64,000 nt of DNA, from NCBI GenBank assembly GCA_030272585.1, contig BSYQ01000001.1, positions 9,997,001-10,061,000 on the forward strand. The letters are read 5' to 3'. Positions 22,284-32,406 of the stretch are shown piece by piece. Within the stretch, counting starts at the first letter, position 1, and each line of letters opens with the position of its first letter. A program made the translations under genes and the position numbers. The DNA is from Bryopsis sp. KO-2023. Taxonomy: Eukaryota; Chlorophyta; Ulvophyceae; Bryopsidales; Bryopsidaceae. Below the pieces are notes generated by a model. That model was not told where the DNA came from, made no database searches, and saw only the letters and a program-made list of their open reading frames with translations.

Positions 22284-22951
22284 CTGAACTGCAGTAGCCC
22301 CTTACTGCACTTTGACTGAAATAAATCAACCTTTTAGGGAAATTCCATAGCTCAATAAAGATCTAAAAACTCATCATCAAATCAAACCCTACTCCCTTGT
22401 AGGTCTAACAAAACATCAACAACCAAAGAACCCTGTTGCACACTTAAACTGTTTTCTGCAGCTTCTCACTTCCTTGGCATATAAAACACAACTAAGAAAT
22501 AATGTTATGCCCAAGGTCACAACCCTTGCAAATATAAAAACCTCAATCAGTAGAAAACAAGTCAAATGACTGATCAGCAGTTTTCCAAAATAAACACTGC
22601 TTATCAGCCCACAAAATCCTAGCAATCAGTAAAAATGTCCCATATCAAAGGATACTATTATGCTGCAGCAAAAACCCACATTCTGTTGCAGCTATCAAAA
22701 ATGTATCTAGTTGGCAGGTTTATTAAGAATCTCTGAAAAATACTCTGCCTTTCCCATAAGCACTTAAGAAAAGGGACAAAATGATATTACTCCCTCAGAA
22801 AATTCTTCTTTTCCAAATTCCACCAAGTCAAGAGACATAACAAGTTTCATTCAATCAGCCTAATATGTTCTGCCTCAACTGGCAGCTCCCACTGCAAATC
22901 ATATTTCAATAGAAACCAAACATTTCTTCAAATGACCTGCAGCAAACTGCA
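22284..22951 (-). other. E1 3' untranslated region
   Basis: 668 bases between the extra ORF and the PPT. AT-richer than the ORFs, with no coding signal seen. Confidence 0.6.
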
Positions 22952-23800
22952 CTAGTCACCTGCACCATGTGAGATCACCTCATCTAGACTCCTCTTTTTT
23001 GCTGACCCAGATTTCTTAGAAGGTATAACCTCCCACTCAACAATCCGGTGTGGTACTGCATCACGGTTTGTCTGATTTCTTCCTGCAGTGCTCTTAGGCA
23101 ACTCCAATCCTGCAATCCGAAGTGTTGTCATGACTCTTGCTGGAGGGACTACCAAGCCTGGATTTCTTCTTATCATCCTGCACAGCCCACATTCTCCAAA
23201 CTGAGCAGGTCCTGGACTTGCTACCTTCAGGGAAATTGGACAGTTCGCCTGCATCCTTCCCTCAACATCCTGCTGAATGGTGGTATCATAGGCATACCAC
23301 ATCCTCATCCAACAAACAGATTTGCAGCAGACCCTGTGCTGCCCACAAGGGAATGTGTACACTGGTCTGTTGCAGGTCTTGAAACACAGAGTGCATCCCA
23401 TGCTTGACTCTGTCAGCCTTTCCACAGGGTTTAGCTGCACTTCTGGTAGTAGCAGTGTCTGATTTGGAAGTATTCTATCAACAGAATTGCTGTACCACCC
23501 TGCTTCTTCTTCCTTAACATCAGCCACCTTTTCCTTTCCTGCAACTGACTTTCCTTCACATTCCATCACTCTTCCTGAGATCTCATCCGCATCTGCATCT
23601 CTGAGCTGAGTCCCTTGCACCACTTCTGGTATATTCGCTGCCCACTCGCGCCAACGATAATTTTCAGCACGGGCGGCCTGCAACTCAGTTCTTGCTTTCC
23701 GAAGCTGTGCGGACAGATTTGCTGCTGATGCTGCCCTGGAGCTCAACAACTTGAAAGCTTGTTCCACCTGATCCTCGGTCTCTTGAGCGTGGTCTACCAT
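22952..23800 (-). CDS. E1 extra ORF A: coiled coil plus Cys/His module
   Basis: 282 aa, beginning 57 bases after the pol stop on the same strand. Residues about 5-55 are a heptad-like helix. A Cys/His module follows: C136, C139, C152, H155, C158, C163 then W, and a second pair C204/C207. The tail holds a basic cluster (KKSGSAKKR), possibly a nuclear signal. It has no signal peptide or membrane helix, so it is not an envelope protein despite its position. The module is shared with ORF B (32,407-33,957) and ORF C (43,740-45,608) in other elements. Function unknown; a zinc-binding, RING-like or treble-clef fold is inferred from the ligands only. Confidence 0.85.
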   Translation of the reverse strand: MVDHAQETEDQVEQAFKLLSSRAASAANLSAQLRKARTELQAARAENYRWREWAANIPEVVQGTQLRDADADEISGRVMECEGKSVAGKEKVADVKEEEAGWYSNSVDRILPNQTLLLPEVQLNPVERLTESSMGCTLCFKTCNRPVYTFPCGQHRVCCKSVCWMRMWYAYDTTIQQDVEGRMQANCPISLKVASPGPAQFGECGLCRMIRRNPGLVVPPARVMTTLRIAGLELPKSTAGRNQTNRDAVPHRIVEWEVIPSKKSGSAKKRSLDEVISHGAGD

Positions 23801-23857
23801 TCCTGCTCACGCGAACGATAAAGAGAAAATAACACTCTCCCTTTTCTTCTTCAGTTT

Positions 23858-26800
23858 TTACTGTGCTTTCCGACTAGGACGTCGCCTCATTGCGGTCCCT
23901 TCACTCCTTTGCTGATAGTCACGTAGTACATCTCGAGCATTCTGCAAATGTTCTGCAGGTTCCCATGTGTCCTCAGATTGATCATATCCCTGCCATCGAA
24001 CAAGGTACTGCTTCCTGCCTCTGACAGTTCTGTCACCCAGAATTCTGTCCACTTGATATTCCTCTTGACCATCCACAAGCTCAGGTTCAGGTTGCCACCT
24101 GGGTGCCTCCCTTGCTGGAAAGCTGCCCACCTGATCTTCAAATGCAGGTTTGAGCTTGGACACATGAAACACATCATGTATCCTCCAATGACCTGGCAGT
24201 CTCAACCTGACTACAACTTCAGAGAGCTTCTCAGTGACTTCAAATGGTCCACAGTACTTTGCTGACAACTTTCTGCTCAACACTGCAGGTAAGGGTAAGT
24301 CTTTTGTGGCCAGAAAAACTTTTTCGCCTGGCTCAAAGCCCCCTCCCCGCCTGGTTTCGTCCGCCACCTGGCGTTGACGTGCCTGAGCAGCAGCAATATT
24401 GTGTCTGCATTTTTCCAGATCAGATTGCCAAGTAGTCCACCAATCATCCACTGCTGGGCAGGCTGACACAGCCACAGCACTTGCAGGAGTCCTTGGGTTC
24501 TGCCCATTCATCAAATAGAAGGGGGAGAATCCAGTAGTAGCATTGACACTGGAGTTGTAAGCAAACTCAGCAGCTGCCAAGTGCTGATCCCAATCTGTTC
24601 CTGCAGGTTCAACATAACTGCGCAGAATTTCCTGCACCGTTCTGTTAGCCCTTTCAGTCTGACCATCTGTCTCAGGATGATAACTGCTTGACATTGCCAA
24701 TCTTGTTCCAGCCTTCTTCCAAAGAGACCTCCAAAAATTGCTAGTGAAACGAGTATCCCGATCAGAAACAATTTCTTGAGGTAACCCAAAGAAACGAACC
24801 ACATTCTGGAAAAATAAATCTGCTACCCCTGCAGCAGTAACTGTCTGCTTAGTAGGAATAAGTCTGATTATTTTTGTGAACCTATCCACAACCACCAACA
24901 AATAATCTGACCCAGTTCGAGTTCTAGGTAAAGGCCCTACAAAGTCAAGTGAAACACTGGTCCACCTGCCATCAGGAATAGGCAAGGGCTGCAGCTTACC
25001 CAAAGGCCTCTGATTAGAAGCCTTGTTCCTCTGACATGAAATGCAATTCCGGACATACTTGTGCACTGACTCGGAGATGTGAGGCCAGAAATAATGCAAC
25101 TGCACCCTGACAAGGGTCTTCCTTCTGCCCAAATGTCCTGCCAATGGGGACTCATGGCAGTCATGCAGTATTTTCTCCCTGAGCCCATCTGCTTCAGGAA
25201 TCCACCATTTCCAAGCATTCCCAATTCTTCTCCGAAGCCTTTGGCCATCCCATTTCACATGTCCAGGTCTGTATCTTGCAGTGATCAACTGCTGACACAG
25301 TGGATCTTTCGAATAAGCTGTCTGCACCTGTTGCAGGAATCCTTCTGCAACTTCCAGCCTAGCCTGAGCATTCGTTTCAGACTTTGTTTCCTCCACTTGA
25401 TGTGTGGCCCTGCTCAGAGCATCTGCCACCACATTGTCTCTGCCTGGTCTGTACTTGATCTCGAACTTGAAAGATTGCAGAGTCTCCATCCATCTTGCTT
25501 GCCTCTGCGACAGGTGAGGCTGAGTATGCAAAAACTTGAGGGGTGCATGATCGGTGTGCACCACAAACTCTTGTGCATCCAAATAGTGTCTCCAGACCTT
25601 CAGAGCATGCACAACTGCCAGCAGCTCCTTTTCATGAGTAGCATAGTTGAGTTCTGCAGGTTGCAGCTTCCTGCTTTCAAATGCAACTGGCTGCTGACCC
25701 TGTCCCTTGTCCTGAGTTAGGACTGCTCCTATCGCATAGTCCGAAGCATCGGTGGTGACTTCAAACTTCAGACTTGGGTCAGGCACCAATAGTACTGGTG
25801 CAGACATCAATGCCTCCTTGATATCCTGCATGGCTGCAGCTTCTGTCTCAGTCCATTTCCACTCTGCATCCTTTTTGAGTAATGCAGTCAAAGGCTTGGC
25901 TCTGGCAGAGAAGTCCTTCATGAACCTCCTGTAGTAGTTTGCCAATCCCAGAAAGGACCTGAGATCCTTCACTGATGTCAAGGGTGGCCAATCTCTGATA
26001 ACCTGCACCTTGCTCTGCAACACCTGTACTCCTGCAGCACTTAACTCATGCCCCAGAAACTCAACTTGATCTCTGCAGATCTCACACTTTGAAGCTGATG
26101 CATACAACTTCTGTTCCCTCAACCTCTGCATCACTTTCCGCAAATGAACTTTGTGTTCTGCCCAATCTTTGCTAAAAATCAAAATATCATCCAAGTAAAC
26201 GATGCAAAAGACGTCCAGAAAATCATGCAGCACATGATTCATTGTGTTCATAAAAGTGGCAGGGGCATTCGTCAGCCCAAAAGGAAGAACAACATACTCA
26301 TAAAGGCCATACCTGGTGCGGAAGGCCGTTTTCTCACAATCTGCCGGATCCAACCGCACCTGATGGTAGCCTGAGCAGAGGTCAATCTTGCTGAAGCAGC
26401 GTGCTCCCTGAATCTGATCCAGCAACTCCTCTATCCTTGGGATAGGATACCTATTTTTTACCGTTAGTTTGTTGAGTGCCCGAAAATCCACACACATCCT
26501 AAGTTTCCCATTTTTCTTAGGAACAAACAAAACCGGCGAACCCCATGGAGACTTGCTAGGTCTGATAAATCCCTGCTTCAACAACTCTGCTAACTGCTTT
26601 TTCAGTTCTTCTCTTTCTGCAAAACTGGCCCTATAAAGCCCCTTTTTTACTGGTTCTGCACCTTCCACCAACTCAATCTTATGATTCACACCCCTGTCAG
26701 GAGGTAACTCCTGCGGCAGTTCCTCTTTAAACAAATCCTGAAACTCCTTTCTGATATGTTTTTCTAACTCAGCTGCCTCTTTTCCTTCCTCTGACAAGGT

Positions 26801-28054
26801 TTCTGCCACACTGCCTTTTACTGCATCAGTACTTTCCACATTATTAATCAAATGTTCCTCCTGAACTTCCCGAAGATTTACCAAATACATCGGCATACCC
26901 TTGCGGGCTGCCCGAGCAAACTCTTTGGCGGACATCATATCCAAATCTTCAGTACTGCAATCCTCTACTCTACCTGTCTGCATTCTGAGTTTGACTACTC
27001 CCTGAGGTGTCTGCAAAACCAATTTCTTCTTCTGCCAATCTATCATAGGGTTGTGTTTACTCAGCCAAGACATACCTAACACCAGATCATATCTGCCTAG
27101 TGTCACTGCATACATCTTTTCCTCTGAAACAAACCTCCCCATCTTGACACTGGCCTGCAGTTCTTTTTCTACCTTCTCTGAAGTCTTGCCATCTGCTAAC
27201 TGCACTTCAGTAACCACCTCAGAAGCCTTTGCCTGAATGTCATTCTCTAGCAACCAGTCTTTCGAAACAAAATTATCGGTTGCACCACTATCTACCAAAA
27301 TTCTTGCAAAACAACCTGCCACAGCCCCTGTGGTCTTTAACAATCCTTGAGTCCCCCCTTGGACTCCTCTCAACTTCAAAACTGGGGGTTCACTTGAACA
27401 AACATTCTTAAGGGAATCTGCACTAAGTTTCCCCTGCTCAAGCTCCTCTCTCACTGAAAAATCCGATGTGTCTGCCCTCAGATCAACATCAGTACCTTTA
27501 CACTCAATAACATTGTGCAGCTCAGGTTCAGGTGGGGCCCCACCTAATCCTGCACTGCCTGACATCACCTGCAGGCTGGGTGTGGCTTCACTTGGCTCAT
27601 CACCTCCTGCCTCAGAGACCAGAGTGGTTGTGGCTTCACTCAGCCCACAACCCTCCTTCGTTGTCTCTATATCCTTCACCAAACATTCTGCAAATGTGGC
27701 TACACAAGGCCCTCCACCTGCAAAATTCAACACTGACACTGCAGGATCCCCTTCAGGTATGGCTACACATGGCTCTGTACCTGCAAGGTTCTCCATCATT
27801 TTCTTCTTCTTCTTCTTCTTCTTCTCCTTGGCTGAGGCTACACATGGCTCTCCAACCTTGGAGTTCTGATTTGAAATTCCTGCTACCCCCCAATTGGTAG
27901 CCTCTCTGTGTGGTGGGCTGCACCGGCCTTCCCACACTCCACTTCTATCCTCCTCCGCCAGGATTTCCCGGCCAGCAGCCTCTCCAGACTCTGGCCTCCT
28001 TAGTTTTCCTGACAGTCTGCAGCAAAATGTCCTTTCTTGCCGCAGTTGTAACAA
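23858..28054 (-). CDS. E1 pol: protease, RT, RNase H, integrase, chromodomain
   Basis: 1,398 aa. Order: Lys-rich N-terminal segment with a (TTC)n run encoding poly-Lys near 27,800; protease ILVDSGATDNF; RT with KIDLCSGYHQV, LPFGLTNAPA and YLDDILIF; RNase H TTDASDYAIGA; integrase zinc finger (H...H...CISCQRNK) and the DDE core with SLDFVGPL and VSDRDTRF; and a C-terminal chromodomain EYQVDRIL...YLVRWQGY...TWEPAEHL. The chromodomain places it among Ty3/gypsy chromoviruses, where it guides integration to marked chromatin. The frame overlaps the end of gag by 55 bases in another phase, so pol is probably made by frameshift or re-initiation. Confidence 0.95.
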   Translation of the reverse strand: MLQLRQERTFCCRLSGKLRRPESGEAAGREILAEEDRSGVWEGRCSPPHREATNWGVAGISNQNSKVGEPCVASAKEKKKKKKKKMMENLAGTEPCVAIPEGDPAVSVLNFAGGGPCVATFAECLVKDIETTKEGCGLSEATTTLVSEAGGDEPSEATPSLQVMSGSAGLGGAPPEPELHNVIECKGTDVDLRADTSDFSVREELEQGKLSADSLKNVCSSEPPVLKLRGVQGGTQGLLKTTGAVAGCFARILVDSGATDNFVSKDWLLENDIQAKASEVVTEVQLADGKTSEKVEKELQASVKMGRFVSEEKMYAVTLGRYDLVLGMSWLSKHNPMIDWQKKKLVLQTPQGVVKLRMQTGRVEDCSTEDLDMMSAKEFARAARKGMPMYLVNLREVQEEHLINNVESTDAVKGSVAETLSEEGKEAAELEKHIRKEFQDLFKEELPQELPPDRGVNHKIELVEGAEPVKKGLYRASFAEREELKKQLAELLKQGFIRPSKSPWGSPVLFVPKKNGKLRMCVDFRALNKLTVKNRYPIPRIEELLDQIQGARCFSKIDLCSGYHQVRLDPADCEKTAFRTRYGLYEYVVLPFGLTNAPATFMNTMNHVLHDFLDVFCIVYLDDILIFSKDWAEHKVHLRKVMQRLREQKLYASASKCEICRDQVEFLGHELSAAGVQVLQSKVQVIRDWPPLTSVKDLRSFLGLANYYRRFMKDFSARAKPLTALLKKDAEWKWTETEAAAMQDIKEALMSAPVLLVPDPSLKFEVTTDASDYAIGAVLTQDKGQGQQPVAFESRKLQPAELNYATHEKELLAVVHALKVWRHYLDAQEFVVHTDHAPLKFLHTQPHLSQRQARWMETLQSFKFEIKYRPGRDNVVADALSRATHQVEETKSETNAQARLEVAEGFLQQVQTAYSKDPLCQQLITARYRPGHVKWDGQRLRRRIGNAWKWWIPEADGLREKILHDCHESPLAGHLGRRKTLVRVQLHYFWPHISESVHKYVRNCISCQRNKASNQRPLGKLQPLPIPDGRWTSVSLDFVGPLPRTRTGSDYLLVVVDRFTKIIRLIPTKQTVTAAGVADLFFQNVVRFFGLPQEIVSDRDTRFTSNFWRSLWKKAGTRLAMSSSYHPETDGQTERANRTVQEILRSYVEPAGTDWDQHLAAAEFAYNSSVNATTGFSPFYLMNGQNPRTPASAVAVSACPAVDDWWTTWQSDLEKCRHNIAAAQARQRQVADETRRGGGFEPGEKVFLATKDLPLPAVLSRKLSAKYCGPFEVTEKLSEVVVRLRLPGHWRIHDVFHVSKLKPAFEDQVGSFPAREAPRWQPEPELVDGQEEYQVDRILGDRTVRGRKQYLVRWQGYDQSEDTWEPAEHLQNARDVLRDYQQRSEGTAMRRRPSRKAQ

Positions 28055-29181
28055 TCAACATTCGCTGCAGAGTGACCTGCATCCATTCTGCTCCTTCTGG
28101 CAGAGATACTCTCTCCAGATCTTCTGTTCTGCCTCTGTCTGCGAGGACTACCACTGCGTCCTCTGCTTTTACTGCGACTGTCGCTTCGGTTTCTACCAAC
28201 ATCAAAACCCACGCAGTTACGCTGGAGGCCATCAACCTCCATGCGGTCCCCTAATTGTGGTGTATATTGGTGTGGTGTATACCTATCACGATCTGCGTCA
28301 GTTCTGCCACGACTAGCACTGCGACCTCGACTCTGCGATCTTCCTCTGCTGTAGGATCGGCCTCTGCTGTAAGATCGGCCTCTGCTCTTTGATCTGTCTC
28401 TGCGTGATCCTTCACGCCTGCCTCTGGGACTGTGACCTCTGCGTCCCTCTCTGCGGTACGCCTCAAGTGGACCTTCCCAAGTGGCGGCGAGTGCTATCGC
28501 ACGCTCCAGATCTGCAGGATCTTCCATTTCAACCTTAGTTCGCAGACGGTCATTCAGGCCCTCTACAAAACGAAACAGGTGCTCTCCAGCGTTGCTGTCA
28601 TTGATCTGCAGCATAAGTCTTCTGAACTGATGCACATACTCAGCAACAGTAGATCGTCCCTGCCTCAGACGAGACCATTCCCGCCTGAAGTCTTTGTTCT
28701 CATTCGTTTTACCAAACTGCTGTCTGAGTGCTGTCACCAAAGCTGGAACGTCCTGTGGCAGATTCAGCTGTCCTGCCATCGCAGCTTCATACCGACCTCT
28801 CCACCAAGTGCCTGCTGCTCCTCTCAAGCATCCTGCAGCCACTAATACCTGCTGTTCCCTGTCCCTGGTTGCAGTAACATCAAAGTATGTCTGCAACTGG
28901 ACTTGCCACTCATTGAGGGGAACATCATGTGGATCACCATACCACATGTCAGGGCCTTTCGCCCTAGCTCTGCCCAGAGCTGCGGGAGGTTGCTGCTGTG
29001 CCATCCTGTTGTGCACTGCGTTCCGAACTGCGTCGTCCATCTGCACGTTCACGTTGGCTGCTACGTGTCTCAGGTGCTGGACCTCTTCCTGCATGTCCAA
29101 AATCATCTGCCTCAATCCCTGCACGTCGAAGGGATCTGGGGCTGGCATTCCTATCTGCGGTTGCTCGTCCTGTCCGGCCAT
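28000..29181 (-). CDS. E1 gag: capsid and zinc knuckle
   Basis: 393 aa. A short coiled helix (residues about 22-50) precedes a retrotransposon-gag capsid region (FDVTATRDREQQVLVAAG through FVEGLNDRLR), then an Arg/Ser-rich stretch and a CCHC knuckle CYNCGKKGHFAADC near the C-terminus. It forms the particle that packages element RNA. Confidence 0.92.
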   Translation of the reverse strand: MAGQDEQPQIGMPAPDPFDVQGLRQMILDMQEEVQHLRHVAANVNVQMDDAVRNAVHNRMAQQQPPAALGRARAKGPDMWYGDPHDVPLNEWQVQLQTYFDVTATRDREQQVLVAAGCLRGAAGTWWRGRYEAAMAGQLNLPQDVPALVTALRQQFGKTNENKDFRREWSRLRQGRSTVAEYVHQFRRLMLQINDSNAGEHLFRFVEGLNDRLRTKVEMEDPADLERAIALAATWEGPLEAYRREGRRGHSPRGRREGSRRDRSKSRGRSYSRGRSYSRGRSQSRGRSASRGRTDADRDRYTPHQYTPQLGDRMEVDGLQRNCVGFDVGRNRSDSRSKSRGRSGSPRRQRQNRRSGESISARRSRMDAGHSAANVDCYNCGKKGHFAADCQEN

Positions 29182-29557
29182 CTCTGCGCTGCTCTCTGCG
29201 TTCTCTTTCCTGCTGTCCTCTCAAGCAATTCCTGTATATATTGCAGTTGGGATCAGTACACTCTGTGTATCTGAAGTACCCTGGACCCTGTTCTGCTCTG
29301 CGGTGACCGTGAGGGGGTGCTCTCTGAGCGCCTGGTTCCAACACTGCCAAAGGGTGTCTGACAGGTCCAAGTATATGTACAGGCTGAGCAAAACGAAGAG
29401 GAGAAGGTAAACGAACCACTGTATCAGGAAAACGCAGTGTGTGTGGCAGCACCCTTTCTGGGTGGTTCTCTCCTGAGTCCTCTGAATAAATACTCGTCTC
29501 AGAGTCAGAAACCACTTCAATAACTCTGTCACTACCACCAGAAGGTCTGCCGAAACT
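28964..29557 (-). CDS. E1 candidate 5' ORF overlapping gag
   Basis: An open frame (upstream limit 29,623; first plausible internal ATG near 29,557) precedes gag and overlaps its first ~218 bases in another frame. The unique part is acidic then Pro-rich, with a small Cys cluster (ECTDPNCNIYRNC). The overlapping part is an Arg-rich shadow of gag. It could be a leader protein or chance. Confidence 0.35.
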   Translation of the reverse strand, partial: SFGRPSGGSDRVIEVVSDSETSIYSEDSGENHPERVLPHTLRFPDTVVRLPSPLRFAQPVHILGPVRHPLAVLEPGAQRAPPHGHRRAEQGPGYFRYTECTDPNCNIYRNCLRGQQERERREQRRDGRTGRATADRNASPRSLRRAGIEADDFGHAGRGPAPETRSSQRERADGRRSSERSAQQDGTAATSRSSGQS

Positions 29558-29761
29558 CATACAACCAAACTCGACGAAACAACAGCTGCGTCTGTGACTT
29601 TTCAAGTCTGCTTCCCTGAACAACGCAAAAACTGCGTCTGTGTGCTGCGCCTGTGCGCTGCTTCTATGTGCTGCTCACAGCACTCTCCAGTTCTATCTCT
29701 CCCAAGGCTGTGGGGCCTTCCAAGGTCCTCCAGCGACCCTGCACAGTCTTGCTGCGCCCCT

Positions 29762-29773
29762 GCTCCGAAACCA
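29762..29773 (-). promoter_or_regulatory. E1 primer-binding site
   Basis: Minus strand reads TGGTTTCGGAGC one base after the 5' LTR. The same 12-mer lies beside the 5' LTRs of Z, Y and L. Confidence 0.88.
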
Positions 29774-29774
29774 A

Positions 29775-30247
29775 TGTAGTGAATCCGCCTGCAGACCGCT
29801 ATTGTGGGATGCTGGCTGTGAACTGCAAGCCTGAAACGGCTTGGAGGGAAAGAATAGACGACTTGGAAGCGAGACAAAGGGAGTTCAATCCCAAAGTAAG
29901 GTTACAAGAACGTTCAAACCCCAAGAACTTATAGAATACCCTAGCAGCCTTGATCCTAGCTGATCATAGGCTGTAACATCAGTCTGCATCACTGCTGCAA
30001 GGCATCAGACCTTGCAGTCCTTTCAATCAGAGCCCAGCTCAGCCCCACGGCCATTCCTGTGGTGCTGAGCGACCTTCTAGAACATTCTAGCTGCCAGCTC
30101 AGTAGTCCACGTACTACTTCACTGCCAGCACACCCTGACTGACTGTATGCTGCCTCAGGGCAGCCAGCCTCCTACTTAAAGTACTGCAGGACTGTCAGCA
30201 AGCCTGTTGACGTACTGCAGGGCTGTCAGAAACCCTGATTCGCTACA
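29775..30247 (-). repeat. E1 5' LTR
   Basis: 473 bp, copy of 21,800-22,272. On the minus strand this is the promoter-bearing LTR. Confidence 0.95.
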
Positions 30248-31948
30248 TCGCCCCCCTCCGTGCCCGGCTCCTCCTGTAAGGAGTGGTACCGCCCCAGCTG
30301 ACGAGTTCCCAAGGATGCGTACCGGTCGCACGTGCAGTGGTACTGGCGTTGGATAGTCGTGAATAAGGACGGGTGTAGTCTGTACTCCTCGGCTGACGTA
30401 AGTCGGGATAGGATGTCGGGCATGGTGTTGTCCTTGGAAGGGATCCACTTGAGGTCCATATCGATTCCCAAAGAATCCAGGAGGCGATACACGTGACTGT
30501 ACGTGCGTTGCAACGCGCTCGATCTGGAATTCTGTCGACTCAGCACCCAGCGAGTGACCAAACTGTCTGTCACCAGGGTGATGCGATGATTGCGCAGCTC
30601 CGATTTGAAATGTTCGACGGCTTTGCGAACCGCCGTAATCTCCAGGCCGTTGATGTGTTGCTTCTCCGTGTGTTGCCAAAAACCCGCGGCGAGCGCGGGG
30701 ACCCTCTGTCCAGGGGTTTCCAACTTCGCTCCCCATCCTGTTGTACTCGCGTCGACGCTCAAGGTGTGAGTCGGAAGTGGTGGCCACAGTGCCATGGAAA
30801 CTTTGTTGGGGTCGAGCTTCTGCCAGTGTCGAAGCTCCGCCAAAGCTGGACGCGAAACCTGTACCCGACTGCTCCAAGAACGCAGCCCGTGGAGACATCG
30901 ATAGAGGTGGTGGAGCCAGTAGCGCGTTCCTGGAATGGCGAGGCGACACGACTGCGCATAGCCTGTGAACTGGGCGAGATCCCGAGCGGGCAATCGCCGT
31001 CCCTTCTGCAGAGCCGAAACTCGCACGCGGCGAGCGAGCTTCTTCAGCTTCGCGAGCCTGTGTGGTGGCAAAACAAATAAGCACGACTCGGTATCGATTA
31101 GAAAACCGAGGTGCTGAAGTCGTCGCTGTGGTTTCCAGGAAGATTTTTCTTCCTTCCACTGTAATCCCAATTGTCCCATCATGCCTCTGACTAATGATCC
31201 AAAAATTTCTAATTCTGTGGGGTCTCCATGCATCCCCATAAAATCGTCTAAATACCATGTGATCCTGACTGGATCGGACGAATTCCGATATCTCTCCCAA
31301 AACTTGAAAATAAAATCATGATCCCCTTGGGATTCAAGATGTGCAACCCCTCCGGGGTGCCGTAAAAATCGAACGAACTGTTGTATAAGTTCGCAAAAAA
31401 GAAGGGGAGAGCCCCGATAACCGAAAGGAAGGGAAGTACAACGAAAAAACTCCCCTTCCATCTCAAATTCGAAAAACTGTTGATGCATGGGGTCTATACC
31501 CAAATGAAAAAATGCATCTTTAAGATCCCATTTGATGAGGTAATCATTAGGTCTGAGATGCGAAGAAAGAGACCTAAGATCCTCATATTGAACTGGGTGA
31601 GGTTCGACCTGGCGATTCAACGGTCGCAAGTCGATTATCAATCGCTTCCCACTAACCTCTCCGTTCTCATTTCGTTTATCCACTAAAAAAGCGTGACTGC
31701 AAATCCCATTCGCGCTAGGCGCTGCGATTTTCTGAATCGCCCCTTTTTTGAGATAATCCTGTTTAATTTTTTCCCATTCGTCGTTCTTTTCGACTGATCT
31801 CACTCTTTTTTTCGGAAAAACAGGGTCGGGTACGCCGACGAACCTGGCGCGAATACCGTTTCTGATACGGTTGAGCACCCTTTGGCTCGTCCCCACTCGA
31901 ACCCATTCCTGATAGCGAGCTCGTACCTGGAGCGAAGTCCACGCCTGG
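30248..31948 (-). pseudogene. Reverse transcriptase/RNase H of the PAT/DIRS-like element, cut at both ends
   Basis: RT of the DIRS class: LIIDLRPLN, then IKWDLKDAFFHL, LPFGYRGSP and the catalytic WYLDDFMG near 31,233-31,255. The RNase H follows with LSVDASTTGWG and LVTDSLVTRWVLSRQ. The open frame begins at 31,995, but 31,949 onward is the LTR of element W, so the true N-terminus is lost to the right. At the other end it runs into the LTR of E1 at 30,247. The remaining frame has no internal stop, so both insertions look recent relative to decay. Confidence 0.85.
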
Positions 31949-31982
31949 TGATAAGGGGGTCTAGGACCCCGAGACACAAGCA

Positions 31983-32019
<37 letters not shown>

Positions 32020-32122
32020 TCACTGGGAAGATTAATTTTTACAGGAGGGCCCCCTGCCCTATAAACCCTGTCGTACTCCCAATTGTACTACAACATCACC
32101 CTAAACCCGAGTTCTACTATCA
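31949..32122 (-). repeat. W 3' LTR (inferred from one copy)
   Basis: 174 bp, TG...CA with TGATA/TATCA termini. It has the same length as the Y LTR and is related to it across the ATTAATTTT-ACA segment. A (CA)n(GA)n microsatellite occupies 31,979-32,019 inside it. No second copy is in the window, so the outer edge is inferred. Confidence 0.7.
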
Positions 32123-32158
32123 ATTTGTCCCCCCCCCCACGAGAGGGTGTCCACACCC
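32123..32158 (-). promoter_or_regulatory. W polypurine tract and adjoining hairpin
   Basis: The minus strand has a run of about 12 G directly before the LTR. Just upstream, the palindrome GGGTGTCCACACCC lies at 32,145-32,158. The same arrangement is found in Y. Confidence 0.75.
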
Positions 32159-32406
32159 GTCACAACCCTGGAAAGAAAGAAAGAAAAAGGTCGAACTAGA
32201 AGAAAAAGAAACCCCAAACAAACTCACAACAAAAACCCCAACTAACCGTCAAACGAAACCCCAAACAAACCTATGAAAAATCCCAAACCAAACCCATGCT
32301 CAACCCCACAGAAAAACCCCGTTCTGTCTTGAGGCTTGGTCTCTGGCTTGGACGGTAGCTTGGTCTCCGGCTTGGTCTGCTTTTCGTTGTCTCTCCAGAA
32401 GCCATC

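Larger units (their letters stand above)
21800..30247 (-). mobile_element. E1: complete Ty3/gypsy chromovirus with extra post-pol ORF
   Basis: 8,448 bp, flanked by TCGCC at 21,795-21,799 and 30,248-30,252 (5-bp target duplication). Two 473-bp LTRs that look identical by eye, PBS, gag, pol, an extra ORF and a PPT are all present on the minus strand. All ORFs are open. It looks recently inserted and possibly still competent. Confidence 0.95.
19396..31948 (-). mobile_element. PAT/DIRS-like tyrosine-recombinase retrotransposon, split by E1 and truncated by W
   Basis: Class of retrotransposon that integrates with a tyrosine recombinase rather than an integrase. In minus-strand order: RT/RNase H ORF (31,948-30,248, resuming at 21,794), an overlapping YR ORF (21,799-20,448), a TGCACAG-rich satellite, then a direct-repeat pair at the 3' end. 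E1 sits inside, and W cuts off the 5' end. The gag-like ORF and 5' terminus are not in the window. Confidence 0.8.
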
